Shown here: in pieces, positions 35,869 to 44,101 of the stretch
Layout: each line of letters starts with the position of its first letter
Position numbering within the stretch: position 1 is the stretch's first letter
NCBI RefSeq assembly: GCF_022693705.1
Contig: NZ_CP094288.1
Coordinates: 1,630,526 to 1,694,525 of the forward strand
DNA: 64,000 nucleotides
Reading direction: 5' to 3'
Source: Infirmifilum sp. NZ
GTDB lineage: Archaea > Thermoproteota > Thermoprotei > Thermofilales > Thermofilaceae
Position numbers and translations under genes: made by a program
The notes under the pieces: model-generated
Told to the model about the DNA's origin: nothing
What the model saw: only the letters and a program-made list of their open reading frames with translations
Database searches by the model: none

Positions 35869-36671
35869 GCCGGCGCTTACGCTGTGGAAAAAAGCCAAAA
35901 ACGGCATCGACATTATCCGTGAGGAAGCTCAAAGCCCTCCTCTGGCTGCACGCTTTGAGAACAAAGCGCTACTTCCTGAGCACAGCGTCTGGTTCGCTGA
36001 CCGACGCCCTCTGGATGTCCATATTCCTCTTTGGGGCTTACTCCTCCCAGGGCCCCGAGTTCGCTAGAGAGACATACTGGGCGCTCGTAGCCTGGGCTGT
36101 GATCGCCAACGCTGGCTGGATGATCGGAGGGTGGGTGGATTACCTGACCGAGCTCGGGTTGCTGGAGCCGCTGGAGTTCTCAGGCGTGTCGCCGGTCGCA
36201 GCCGCGTCCGGCAGGAGCCTTGTCATCGCCGTGCCAGTGTCGATCTCGTCTCTGCTGGTGCTGACTCTCTCCTACAGCATGGGAATAGACGCGCTTAACG
36301 TAAAGTCACCGGGAGTAGCCCTTGCCTCGCTCCTGCTGCTGTGGGCTCAAGGCACGGCTTACGGCGCAATCCTGGCTGCCACCGTCCTAAGAACAAGTAT
36401 ACCGGCAGCCCTGCTCGACATCGCCGCTCTAACCTACCTGGGGCTTCTGCTAGCCCCCCTCCCACCGATCAACCACCATGTCCTAGCGCTTGTACCGTTG
36501 CTCGGGCCGGGATACATCACTAGGCTTGCTGTCGCTAAGGGTGCCGGCTGGACCCTCCTCGCGCCTACAACTCTTTCCACGCTGCTCCTAGCGGCTGCTG
36601 CCCTGCTTTACTCGCGGAAAACCCTCGAGCACGTTAGGGGGAGAGGCTTCAAAGCAGTAGTGTTCCAGTAG
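35865..36671 (+). CDS. ABC-2 type permease, subunit 2
   Basis: 268 aa beginning MSRRLRCGKK, six membrane segments, basic N-terminus of about 40 residues. The open frame extends upstream into the previous gene, but the ATG at 35865 in the ATGA overlap is the natural start. It lacks the clear PPW...LPxTY block of subunit 1 and so is the more divergent partner. Three-gene exporter operon 34082-36671. Confidence 0.75.
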   Translation: MSRRLRCGKKPKTASTLSVRKLKALLWLHALRTKRYFLSTASGSLTDALWMSIFLFGAYSSQGPEFARETYWALVAWAVIANAGWMIGGWVDYLTELGLLEPLEFSGVSPVAAASGRSLVIAVPVSISSLLVLTLSYSMGIDALNVKSPGVALASLLLLWAQGTAYGAILAATVLRTSIPAALLDIAALTYLGLLLAPLPPINHHVLALVPLLGPGYITRLAVAKGAGWTLLAPTTLSTLLLAAAALLYSRKTLEHVRGRGFKAVVFQ

Positions 36672-36691
36672 TTTCGCCGCGCGTGTAGATG

Positions 36692-37243
36692 CTAGGCTTC
36701 CCCCACAGGGCTAGCGTACCTGTCTCCTCCGAGGTGGAGTAAAGGCCTAGCCCTTCTCAGGTCGTAGGTCGCCCCATCCCAGGCGTCAGCACGGGCTCTG
36801 GCCCACACAACCCTGCCCACCACAAGAGCGTGGTCCCCCGCCGGGTACTGCGCCCACACGCGGCACTCGAGGCAGGCCAGCGCGCCGTCAATGCACGGCA
36901 CCGAACCCCTCTCAGCGGGGAGGAGCTGGATTCCGGCCTCCTTTACCTTGTCCACCTCCCTACCGGATGTGGAGCCCGTGAGCTCGACCACGCTCCTCAT
37001 CTCAACCGGGACAGGGTTCACCGTGAACTCCTCCCTGGCCTGGAGGAGCTCGTAGCTGAAGCGCTTCGGCGAAATAGCCACGGTGATTAGGGGAGGGTTT
37101 ACGCTCGCCGGCATAGCCCAGCTCGCGGGCATCACATTCACCTTTCCGTCTCCAGACGATGTGACGACCAGCGTGACGAGCTTAGGGTGAAGTAGCCTTG
37201 TGTGCCTGCTGAGCGGAACCTCGACATATACACTCTTAGACAC
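36692..37243 (-). CDS. Flavin reductase-like FMN-binding protein
   Basis: 183 aa of the flavoredoxin / split-barrel family: MPASWAMPASVNPPLITVAISPKRFSYE is the FMN-phosphate-binding block and EFTVNPVPVE the following conserved segment. Members reduce or carry FMN. It converges on the ABC exporter with a 20-nt gap and diverges from the nitrilase-family gene over 62 nt. Electron partner unknown. Confidence 0.8.
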   Translation of the reverse strand: MSKSVYVEVPLSRHTRLLHPKLVTLVVTSSGDGKVNVMPASWAMPASVNPPLITVAISPKRFSYELLQAREEFTVNPVPVEMRSVVELTGSTSGREVDKVKEAGIQLLPAERGSVPCIDGALACLECRVWAQYPAGDHALVVGRVVWARARADAWDGATYDLRRARPLLHLGGDRYASPVGEA

Positions 37244-37305
37244 GTATACTCCTGCGGTTCGAGCAAATATAAACCTTTAAAGTCCCCGAACCAAAGAAGG
37301 TCAGC

Positions 37306-38193
37306 GTGAAGCTCGTCGCAGTCCAGTACGAGTTTAACTGCGAGAGCTACGAGAATGCAAGCGCTTTCTATGACTCCATCGAGCACCCGCTTCTCGAGGC
37401 GGAGTCCGTGCTCGGCGACCTTCAGGGAGCCATAGTGGTCTACCCCGAGCACATTGGGACCTTCCTCATATTCCTGGGCGAGAGAGTTCGCGCCGAGACG
37501 CTCGAGGAAGCGCTAGCTAGGCTAGCCCTCAGAAACCTACCCCGCTTCCTGCTTGAGACCCTGCGCTCCCTGAACCCTAGGGGCGCGCTGCTGTCGCTGA
37601 AGTGGAAGCGCATCAGAGAAGCCTACTTCACCGCATTCAGCAGGCTAGCGTCGAAGTACAAGGCCGTTATAGTCGCAGGCTCCCTGCTCGAGCCCACTTC
37701 CCCGAGAGCGATCCAAAATGTCTCGTACGTCTTCGACAGCGATGGCCGCGCGAAGTGCAGGCAGGTGAAGGTGCACCTCGACACCCCTGAGCTCCAGCTA
37801 GGCGTATCACCCGGGTCGATAAGCGATGTCACAGTTTGTGAGACTCCTTACGGGAGGCTCGGCGTAGCCATCTGCCTAGACTCATTCAAGGAGGACATCG
37901 TCTCACGCCTCGCCTCCCAGGGGGCCGATGTGCTCGCACAGCCCTCCGCAAACCCCGAGCCGTGGGACGAGAGGCTAGAGGAGGAGTGGAGGAACAGCGC
38001 CTGGTACATGATTCAGAGGTTTGATTCCCTCAAGTACGGTGTAAATCCCATGGCCGTCGGTAGAATCGTGGGCCTCGAGTTCGAGGGCATCAGCAGTATC
38101 GTAGCAAAGGCTAGCATGACGAGCGACGGCTCAGGCTACCTGGCTAGGGCCGCGAACCCGAAAAAACGCGAGGTTCTAGCAGTGGAAGTCTAG
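37306..38193 (+). CDS. Carbon-nitrogen hydrolase (nitrilase superfamily)
   Basis: 295 aa with the Glu-Lys-Cys triad: E48 in VVYPEHIG, K155 in RQVKVHLD, C190 in GVAICLDSFKED. An insertion of about 50 residues after the first block (roughly 55-105) is longer than in typical amidases. GTG start. The substrate amide or nitrile is unknown; no operon partner. Confidence 0.75.
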   Translation: MKLVAVQYEFNCESYENASAFYDSIEHPLLEAESVLGDLQGAIVVYPEHIGTFLIFLGERVRAETLEEALARLALRNLPRFLLETLRSLNPRGALLSLKWKRIREAYFTAFSRLASKYKAVIVAGSLLEPTSPRAIQNVSYVFDSDGRAKCRQVKVHLDTPELQLGVSPGSISDVTVCETPYGRLGVAICLDSFKEDIVSRLASQGADVLAQPSANPEPWDERLEEEWRNSAWYMIQRFDSLKYGVNPMAVGRIVGLEFEGISSIVAKASMTSDGSGYLARAANPKKREVLAVEV

Positions 38194-38220
38194 CGCCGTC
38201 AAGACGAGCGCGCTTCGAGG

Positions 38221-38853
38221 TTAGGGGTCTCCGAGCTCCCTCTCGAGGACCTCCCTAAGGGACTCCCCGCTACCCCTATCGACGTAGACAGCTTTGACTC
38301 CAGCCCGCCTAGCGTTCGCGAAGTCGTTCTCCTCGTCGTCTCCGACGTGGAGTATCTCCTGCGGGCTGACGCCTAGAAGCTCCGAGACTCTCTGGAAGAA
38401 CGCGGGCGGCTTGCCGGGGAAGCCGAAGTCGGAGGAGGATGAGAACACGTGCTTGAACGAGCTCCGGTACAGCGGGATCCTGGACAGAACCAGGTTGACG
38501 AACTCCCTCGCAGCGCTCGTGCATATGACCAGCGTGCACCTACCTCTCAGCAATTCCACAACCTCGAGCGCGTCGGGGTAGGGCCTAATCCTCTCCGCGG
38601 CCTCCCGCAACGCGTCCTCAAGTCTGTCCTCTATCCCAAACCTCCTAAACCAGTAGCCCGGCATGTACCACCTCACGTCCCCCGGTCCCACCTCGTCGTA
38701 CGAAGCGTACACAATCCTCTTTGCCTCCTCAAGCCCCAGGCTGTGCCTCTCAGCATAAAGCCTCGGGACCAGCTCCAACCAAAAGTAGTCCACGTACTCG
38801 CGCGTTACAAGCGTACCGTCGAGGTCAAAGCTTACAACTGACACGCTCCTCAT
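38221..38853 (-). CDS. HAD-superfamily phosphatase
   Basis: 210 aa. FDLDGTLV (9-16) supplies the nucleophile and acid, VICTSAAREFV is motif II and HVGDDEENDFANARRAGV motif IV. The cap of about 90 residues is of type I. Probably a soluble phosphatase acting on a sugar or glycolate phosphate. A TATA box at 38877-38887 on the minus strand predicts a leaderless message. Confidence 0.8.
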   Translation of the reverse strand: MRSVSVVSFDLDGTLVTREYVDYFWLELVPRLYAERHSLGLEEAKRIVYASYDEVGPGDVRWYMPGYWFRRFGIEDRLEDALREAAERIRPYPDALEVVELLRGRCTLVICTSAAREFVNLVLSRIPLYRSSFKHVFSSSSDFGFPGKPPAFFQRVSELLGVSPQEILHVGDDEENDFANARRAGVKAVYVDRGSGESLREVLERELGDP

Positions 38854-38876
38854 ATCCCTTCCTGCTCCTTAAGGAT

Positions 38877-38984
38877 TGTATAAATTAAACTCTATCTACA
38901 AACACTTTACTCAATTATTGAACATGTTCTAAAAATATTGCTGAATTAGACCTCTTAGGGAAGTTAGGCTCAATGCTTATAATT
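38877..38984. promoter_or_regulatory. Divergent promoters, HAD phosphatase / lactonase-like gene
   Basis: gtataaatt at 38877-38885 (minus direction, start 38853) and cttataatt at 38976-38984 (plus direction, start 39008) are both about 26-28 nt from a start codon. The 90 nt between them are AT-rich without an evident palindrome. Confidence 0.5.
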
Positions 38985-39007
38985 CTGTTCCTGGGATTGT
39001 TTATCGT

Positions 39008-39955
39008 ATGGGCGTGCTAACAGTGAGGGGCTTGGTCCCCGACTCTGAGGTTAGGATGTTTAACTCCCACATCCACCTCGTAGCTCACCCCCCAGCGTGG
39101 CTCTACAAAACCCCCTCTTTCGAGAACGACCCCGACTACTTTTTAACCGACTGGGAGAGGGGCCTTGAGGAGCTCAGGCACCTGATAGACTCCGGGGGTA
39201 GGGGGGCCCTCGACGCGACTACTAGGGATTACGGGCGCAACCCCGCGGCTTTAAAGTACATCGTAGACCGAGCCCCGGGCTTCCACCTCGTAGCAGTCAC
39301 GGGCTTCAACCGGGGCATATACCTCGACGACAGCTACTACAACACCCCCCTCGACAGGCTCGCGGACTTCTTCGCCTCAGAGGTCTCAGAGGGGATGGAG
39401 GGCACAGGCCTCAAAGCGGGGGTCATTAAGGTAGGGGCTGACTACATGAGGATGCTGCCCATCGAGGAGAAGTGCATGAAAGCCGCGGCTATAGCGCACA
39501 AGGCTACTGGGGCTCCCATAGTTGCGCACACCACGCTAGGCACCTTCGCGGCGGAGATCCAGGTTTTCCTCGAGAGGGAGGGCGTGGACCCCGGCTCTGT
39601 GGTGTTCTTCCACGCCGACCGCAACCTCGATCCCTGGTACTGGAGCATGGTTTTGGAGAAGGGGTCGTACATCGTCCTCGACCAGATTGGGAAGATCAAG
39701 TACTCCCCCGACGGCAGGAGGGCTGAATTCATCGCAGATATGGTGTCGCGGGGGTACGAGGGTCAGATCCTGCTCGGGACAGACTTCGCCAGGAGGAGCG
39801 ACTTCAAGTCCTACGGCGGAGGCCCGGGCCTAGGGTACCTCTTCTCATCATTCATACCCCTACTCAGAAGAGTGCTGAGGAGCAAGGGCTTCGAGGAGCG
39901 CTTAGCCGACACATTCACCAACGAAAACCCATCGAAAGCCTTGAGGATACGCTAA
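39008..39955 (+). CDS. Phosphotriesterase-family hydrolase, probable sugar-phosphate lactonase
   Basis: 315-aa amidohydrolase with the binuclear metal site: H21 and H23 in NSHIHL, carboxylated-Lys candidate K141 in VIKVGADY, H174 in VAHTTLG, H202 in FFHADRN and D259 in LLGTDFAR. Some bacterial members of this family (COG1735) sit beside PTS genes and hydrolyse phosphorylated sugar lactones. Here the next gene is a PTS EIIC 54 nt downstream, so a lactone-phosphate product of the PTS is the most plausible substrate (inference). Confidence 0.8.
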   Translation: MGVLTVRGLVPDSEVRMFNSHIHLVAHPPAWLYKTPSFENDPDYFLTDWERGLEELRHLIDSGGRGALDATTRDYGRNPAALKYIVDRAPGFHLVAVTGFNRGIYLDDSYYNTPLDRLADFFASEVSEGMEGTGLKAGVIKVGADYMRMLPIEEKCMKAAAIAHKATGAPIVAHTTLGTFAAEIQVFLEREGVDPGSVVFFHADRNLDPWYWSMVLEKGSYIVLDQIGKIKYSPDGRRAEFIADMVSRGYEGQILLGTDFARRSDFKSYGGGPGLGYLFSSFIPLLRRVLRSKGFEERLADTFTNENPSKALRIR

Positions 39956-39978
39956 ATTAGAATTATGTTTGGTACAAA

Positions 39979-39988
39979 GTTTAAATAA
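39979..39988 (+). promoter_or_regulatory. TATA box of PTS EIIC gene
   Basis: gtttaaataa, centred 26 nt before ATG 40010, predicts a leaderless transcript and shows that EIIC has its own promoter in addition to any read-through from the lactonase gene. Confidence 0.6.
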
Positions 39989-40009
39989 GAGCTTTGAGCG
40001 ACAAAAACG

Positions 40010-41299
40010 ATGGATCCAGCAACAGAGATTTTAAACTTCATAGTAGCACTATTTAGAGAACCGAGCATCTTCCTTGGCCTAATTGCGCTCACGGGGTTAG
40101 TCGCGCTCAAGGAGAGGATCGAGAAGATAATCTCTGGGACTTTGAAAACAGCCCTGGGCTTGCTCATCCTCTTAGCTGGAGTTAGCCTAATGGTCAGTGC
40201 GCTGACTCCGCTTGGCTCAATAGCTGCTAGCGCACTGAAATTACCACCCGTTAGGGTTGAGATCGGAACAAACAACGTGATAGCAGAGCTTGGCTTTGAG
40301 ATAGGGCTTGTGATGGTTTTTGCATTCTTGGTAAATGTAATTGTAGCGAGAATAAGCAAAACCTTTAAGTACATATTCCTTACAGGGCACCTAATATTCT
40401 GGAACGCCGTAATATACACCGCGGCCTTCAGGTACATTCTAGGGATGACCGGATGGCCTCTCATAATAGCGTCCTCGCTTTTCACAGGACTCTACCAGAT
40501 CATACAGCCGTGGTATACCCACTTCTTCGACCTAGAGGTGAACCAGAACGCCGGATTCGTTCTTGGTCACTCCTCATCCCTTGTCGTTCTTACAACATCG
40601 CTGATAACGAAACCACTCGGCAAGAACAGGAAGTTCAAAAGCATGGAGGAACTGACTTTCCCAGAGTACCTCAGCTGGCTCAGGGAACCCATGCTGATGA
40701 TAGCGGCAAGCTATCTGATAATCTACATCATAGTCGGAATAGTCGCTTGGGACAGCGTTGTAGCAGCAGCCAATGCAGCTGGCAAGCATCCAGTCATATG
40801 GCTACTCCTCCAGGCGCTTAACTTCGCTGCAGGCTTCGCTGTACTCATAATGGGCGTCCGAATGCTAATAGCCGAACTAATTCCCGCATTCCAGGGGATA
40901 GCTCAGAAGATCGTGCCAGGAGCGGTTCCAGCTTTAGACTGCCCCCTGTTCTTCCCATACGGACAAGTATCCATGTCTTGGGGAGGCCTCATCGGTATGC
41001 TCTCAATGGTCATCACCTCACTCATCTTCGCAAGTGTGAAATACCCGTGGTTCATCTTCGCCCCTACAATGTCTGCGTGGTTCCACGGTGCAACAGCGGC
41101 CGTTTACGGGAACAAGTACGCAGGAGTCGTCGGAGCTATAATAGGCGGAGTCCTAGCTGGTGTGCTCATGGGTATAGGGCAAGCCATAATGTGGCCAATT
41201 ATGGGCTTTGCTATCGGTGACTTCTTCAGCTGGGCATCCGACACCGACTACGTATGGTTCCCACTAATAGTGTACCTCTTCAGCATCTTCAAAAGATAA
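40010..41299 (+). CDS. PTS system galactitol-type EIIC permease
   Basis: 429-aa membrane protein of the GatC/galactitol EIIC family with about ten membrane segments. Paralogous to the partial EIIC at the left edge. It imports and helps phosphorylate a sugar or polyol, receiving phosphate from EIIB. EIIA follows 41 nt downstream on the same strand; the matching EIIB is on the opposite strand at 42546-42851. Its GC content is between that of the left-edge EIIC and the surrounding genes. Substrate uncertain; galactitol and pentitol are both used by this family. Confidence 0.88.
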   Translation: MDPATEILNFIVALFREPSIFLGLIALTGLVALKERIEKIISGTLKTALGLLILLAGVSLMVSALTPLGSIAASALKLPPVRVEIGTNNVIAELGFEIGLVMVFAFLVNVIVARISKTFKYIFLTGHLIFWNAVIYTAAFRYILGMTGWPLIIASSLFTGLYQIIQPWYTHFFDLEVNQNAGFVLGHSSSLVVLTTSLITKPLGKNRKFKSMEELTFPEYLSWLREPMLMIAASYLIIYIIVGIVAWDSVVAAANAAGKHPVIWLLLQALNFAAGFAVLIMGVRMLIAELIPAFQGIAQKIVPGAVPALDCPLFFPYGQVSMSWGGLIGMLSMVITSLIFASVKYPWFIFAPTMSAWFHGATAAVYGNKYAGVVGAIIGGVLAGVLMGIGQAIMWPIMGFAIGDFFSWASDTDYVWFPLIVYLFSIFKR

Positions 41300-41340
41300 A
41301 AACTCTTTAAAGGCATTTTTCTCTCATTTGGTGTTGATCT

Positions 41341-41832
41341 GTGAAAGAGCAACCTGTTGGCTTTCTAGAGGCTTTGGGTGGTAGGGTTGTTGTGGTTGAG
41401 GGTGTGAGTGGCTGGGAGGGTGCTGTGGCTTTGAGCGGTAGGCTTCTGCTGGAAGGCGGCTGCGTGGAGGAGAGGTATATTGGGAGGATGGTGTCGACCT
41501 GCAGGGAGCTCGGCCCCTACATCGCCATAGCCCCGGGGATCGCGATCCCCCACGCTAGGCCGGAGGACGGGGCTAGAAGGGTCTGCCTCTCCCTGGTCGT
41601 CGTGAGGAGCGGCGTGAGCTTCGGCTCCCACAACGACCCAGTCTACGTCCTCATCGCCTTCTCCACACCCGACAAGCACTCACACATCAAAGTGCTCCAA
41701 GAACTCGCAAACCTCCTCACAGAGAAGGGGGAAGAGCTAGTGAGAAAGCTCCGAGAGGCGAAAAACCGGGAAGAAGCACTACAAAAACTGAGAGAGCTTC
41801 TTAGAGATTCTTCTCTAAATCAGCAAGCCTAG
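41341..41832 (+). CDS. PTS system EIIA, fructose/mannitol/Ntr fold
   Basis: 163 aa with the phosphorylated histidine H71 in APGIAIPHARPEDG, the signature of the EIIA-2 domain, and the conserved SFGSHNDPVYVLIAFSTPDKHSHIKVL block. It accepts phosphate from HPr and passes it to EIIB. GTG start at 41341, 41 nt after EIIC. Its 3' end overlaps the convergent creatininase-family gene by 32 bp. No EI or HPr gene is in the window, so they must be encoded elsewhere. Confidence 0.88.
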   Translation: MKEQPVGFLEALGGRVVVVEGVSGWEGAVALSGRLLLEGGCVEERYIGRMVSTCRELGPYIAIAPGIAIPHARPEDGARRVCLSLVVVRSGVSFGSHNDPVYVLIAFSTPDKHSHIKVLQELANLLTEKGEELVRKLREAKNREEALQKLRELLRDSSLNQQA

Positions 41833-42538
41833 CTTTGATAAGATCTGAGATAGTTTTACATACTTCAAGAAAAATCTTCTCGCCTTTCTCCCTTGATGCT
41901 TTAGTCGGATCCCCGATAACCGCTGGTGGAGTTATTTTCTCCCATGGCACAAAAACGTTCGAGAAATAGGTAGGTTGTGCTTCAGGGTAGAATGCTCTAG
42001 CTTTACTCATGTCAACGCTGTCAGGCTTTAGATATAATATCAGGGAAGTTTCTATTTCCTCAGCATGGAAGTAATCAGGGTGCCAGAACTCAGACTCAAC
42101 GTATTTTGAGGCGATTTTCCTGATGATATCCGGGTTAAACAACATAACCTCCATACCTTCCTCAAGTAACCTCCTGAGAGCTTCGCGGAGAGAGCCGGAA
42201 TTTCCGACGTGAGAGTTCACAACGACGAGCATCTTGAATCCACTCTTCTTAAGAGCTCTTCCTATTTGGTAGACTACTTCCTCCAATAAGTGGGTTTTCA
42301 GCCAAACAGAGCCTGGGAATCCGCGGGTAGACCATAATGTTCCATAGTGTACTACCGGAAAAGCTACAGCGTTAACCTCCTCTGCAACCTTCTCAGCAAT
42401 GGCTTCAGCAATTATTGAGTCTGTTGTTATAGGTAGGTGGGGTCCATGAGCCTCAACGGCTCCTACGGGGAGAATTGCGATGGGGTAAGTAGTCTCGGAA
42501 ACGTATCTCCTAATGTCCTCCATCGACGGGATTTTCAT
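41801..42538 (-). CDS. Creatininase-family amidohydrolase
   Basis: 245 aa. The metal-site blocks PVGAVEAHGPHLPITTD (24-40), NSHVGNSGSLREAL and YFHAEEIETSL match the creatininase family, whose members cleave amide or lactam bonds. The usual NGHGGN reads NSHVGN here, still with His and Asn. It follows the EIIB gene by 7 nt on the minus strand, so it is cotranscribed with EIIB and should act on the PTS substrate or its product. That would mean a carbohydrate bearing an amide or cyclic group (inference). Confidence 0.8.
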   Translation of the reverse strand: MKIPSMEDIRRYVSETTYPIAILPVGAVEAHGPHLPITTDSIIAEAIAEKVAEEVNAVAFPVVHYGTLWSTRGFPGSVWLKTHLLEEVVYQIGRALKKSGFKMLVVVNSHVGNSGSLREALRRLLEEGMEVMLFNPDIIRKIASKYVESEFWHPDYFHAEEIETSLILYLKPDSVDMSKARAFYPEAQPTYFSNVFVPWEKITPPAVIGDPTKASREKGEKIFLEVCKTISDLIKARLADLEKNL

Positions 42539-42545
42539 CCAGAGT

Positions 42546-42851
42546 TTACCCTTTTAGCCTTTGTATAGCTTCGAGAAGCTTTTCTTCGATTTCCCTCCTG
42601 TTCCCATAGTTGTATACTGCAATAATGATCTTCGCAGCTCCCTCCTTCTGAAATCTTTCAGCGAGGTCAGGTCCTGTCACAATTATGTCGGGCTTCATCG
42701 CGGCGGCTAAGGTGGCATCCGCCGTCTCAACACTTGCGTCAATACCAGCTTTTCTCACAATACTTTCAACGACAGTTTTCAAGAACAGTGCAGTACCTGT
42801 TCCGAGGCCGCAAGCCGTTACAATTTTCAGCCTGTTAGGCATGGTAAGCAC
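42546..42851 (-). CDS. PTS system EIIB, galactitol/ascorbate type
   Basis: 101 aa. The P-loop cysteine C14 in IVTACGLGTGTALFLK is the phospho-acceptor; a second block DIIVTGPDLAERF matches the Lac/Gat-type EIIB fold. ATG at 42851, or the internal ATG at 42842. It completes the EII set with EIIC 40010 and EIIA 41341 but is transcribed in the opposite direction together with the creatininase-family gene. An AT-rich TATA-like tract lies at 42870-42880. Confidence 0.85.
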   Translation of the reverse strand: MLTMPNRLKIVTACGLGTGTALFLKTVVESIVRKAGIDASVETADATLAAAMKPDIIVTGPDLAERFQKEGAAKIIIAVYNYGNRREIEEKLLEAIQRLKG

Positions 42852-42955
42852 CGGTAGTGTACCGCTTAAACTGTAATTTAATCATTACTCCAAACTTCAA
42901 GTCGAGGTTTAAAGAAATCTTTCCCGGGATTCTTTTGTCAGGTGAAATCCGCGGT

Positions 42956-44047
42956 CTAAACAATAACTCTTCCAGTCTTTTTGTCAAAGACATGGGCGTA
43001 CTCAAGCTTGAAGCGTATCCACACTTTCTCTCCTGGTGCGGCCTCGAAGTGCCCGGGGTACTTGGCCTTCACGAGGGAGTCGCCGTGCTTAAAGTCGATA
43101 ATGGTCTCGGCCCCCAGGGGCTCGGTGACGAACACCTCGACTTGGTAGCCGCCGGGTAGCTCCTGCTTGCTCAGTTCTATGTGCTCGGGCCTTATCCCGA
43201 ATATCACCTCCGATGGGGCGCCTGCCTCGAGGAGCGCTTTCCCGGCGTCTCTTGGTAGCTCGATCGTGAAAACGCCGGTGTCGAGGTACACGGTGCTGTC
43301 TCTCTGCTTAACGGAGGCGTCGATGAAGTTCATAGCCGGAGCACCTATGAAGCCTGCGACGAAGGTGTTTGACGGCCTGTAGTAGAGCTCCGCTGGCTCC
43401 GCGAGCTGCATGATCTTCCCCTCGTTCATGACGGCAACCCTGTCTGCCATCGTCATGGCCTCAGCCTGGTCGTGCGTCACGTAGATCGTGGTGATGCCCA
43501 GCTCCCTCTGAAGCCTCTTCAGCTCGGCCCTCATGTAGACCCTGAGCTTAGCGTCGAGGTTGCTCAGGGGCTCGTCCATGAGGAACACCTGTGGTTGCCT
43601 AACGAGCGCCCTCCCGAGCGCGACTCGCTGCTGCTGCCCCCCGCTCAGCTGCCGCGGGTACCTGTCGAGGAGGTCCTCTATCCTGAGCAGCTTCGCGACC
43701 TCTCTGACCCTCCTATCTATCTCATCCCTCGGGACCTTGCGCACCCTAAGCGGGAAGGCGATGTTGTCGTAGACCTTCATGTGCGGGTATAGCGCGTAGT
43801 TCTGGAAGACCATGGCCACATCCCTGTCCTTAGGCGGGAGGTCGTTCACAAGCCTGTCTCCTATGTAGATCTCCCCCTCGTCCGGCGTCTCGAGGCCAGC
43901 TATCATCCTGAGAGTGGTGGTTTTACCGCACCCGCTGGGCCCGAGCAGTACGAGGAACTCGCCGTCCCTGGCCTCGAAGGACACGTGGTCGACGGCGACA
44001 ACCTTCCCGAACCGCTTCACCAGCTCTTTGACAGCTACCCGAGCCAT
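42956..44047 (-). CDS. Sugar ABC transporter ATPase, MalK/UgpC type
   Basis: 363 aa. Walker A GPSGCGKTT, signature LSGGQQQRVALGRAL, Walker B VFLMDEPLSNLD, switch His in YVTHDQAEAM, then a C-terminal TOBE/MalK regulatory domain (about 240-363). This is the multi-purpose ATPase that drives CUT1-type sugar importers. No permease adjoins it. The only CUT1 importer in the window, 57576-60737, lacks an ATPase, so this one may serve it. A TATA box near 44086-44095 and a GTGGGGGA ribosome site precede the ATG. Confidence 0.9.
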   Translation of the reverse strand: MARVAVKELVKRFGKVVAVDHVSFEARDGEFLVLLGPSGCGKTTTLRMIAGLETPDEGEIYIGDRLVNDLPPKDRDVAMVFQNYALYPHMKVYDNIAFPLRVRKVPRDEIDRRVREVAKLLRIEDLLDRYPRQLSGGQQQRVALGRALVRQPQVFLMDEPLSNLDAKLRVYMRAELKRLQRELGITTIYVTHDQAEAMTMADRVAVMNEGKIMQLAEPAELYYRPSNTFVAGFIGAPAMNFIDASVKQRDSTVYLDTGVFTIELPRDAGKALLEAGAPSEVIFGIRPEHIELSKQELPGGYQVEVFVTEPLGAETIIDFKHGDSLVKAKYPGHFEAAPGEKVWIRFKLEYAHVFDKKTGRVIV

Positions 44048-44101
44048 TCCATTCCCCCACCTACATAGACATTTCTGTGCAAGCCTATATATAAGTTAAC
44101 C

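Noticed and set aside
32280-39977. Identical 12-mer TGTTTGGTACAA at 32280-32291 and 39966-39977
   Set aside because: It contains the GTTTGG half-site, but neither copy has the CCTAAC partner half. A repeated 12-mer is expected by chance many times in 64 kb.
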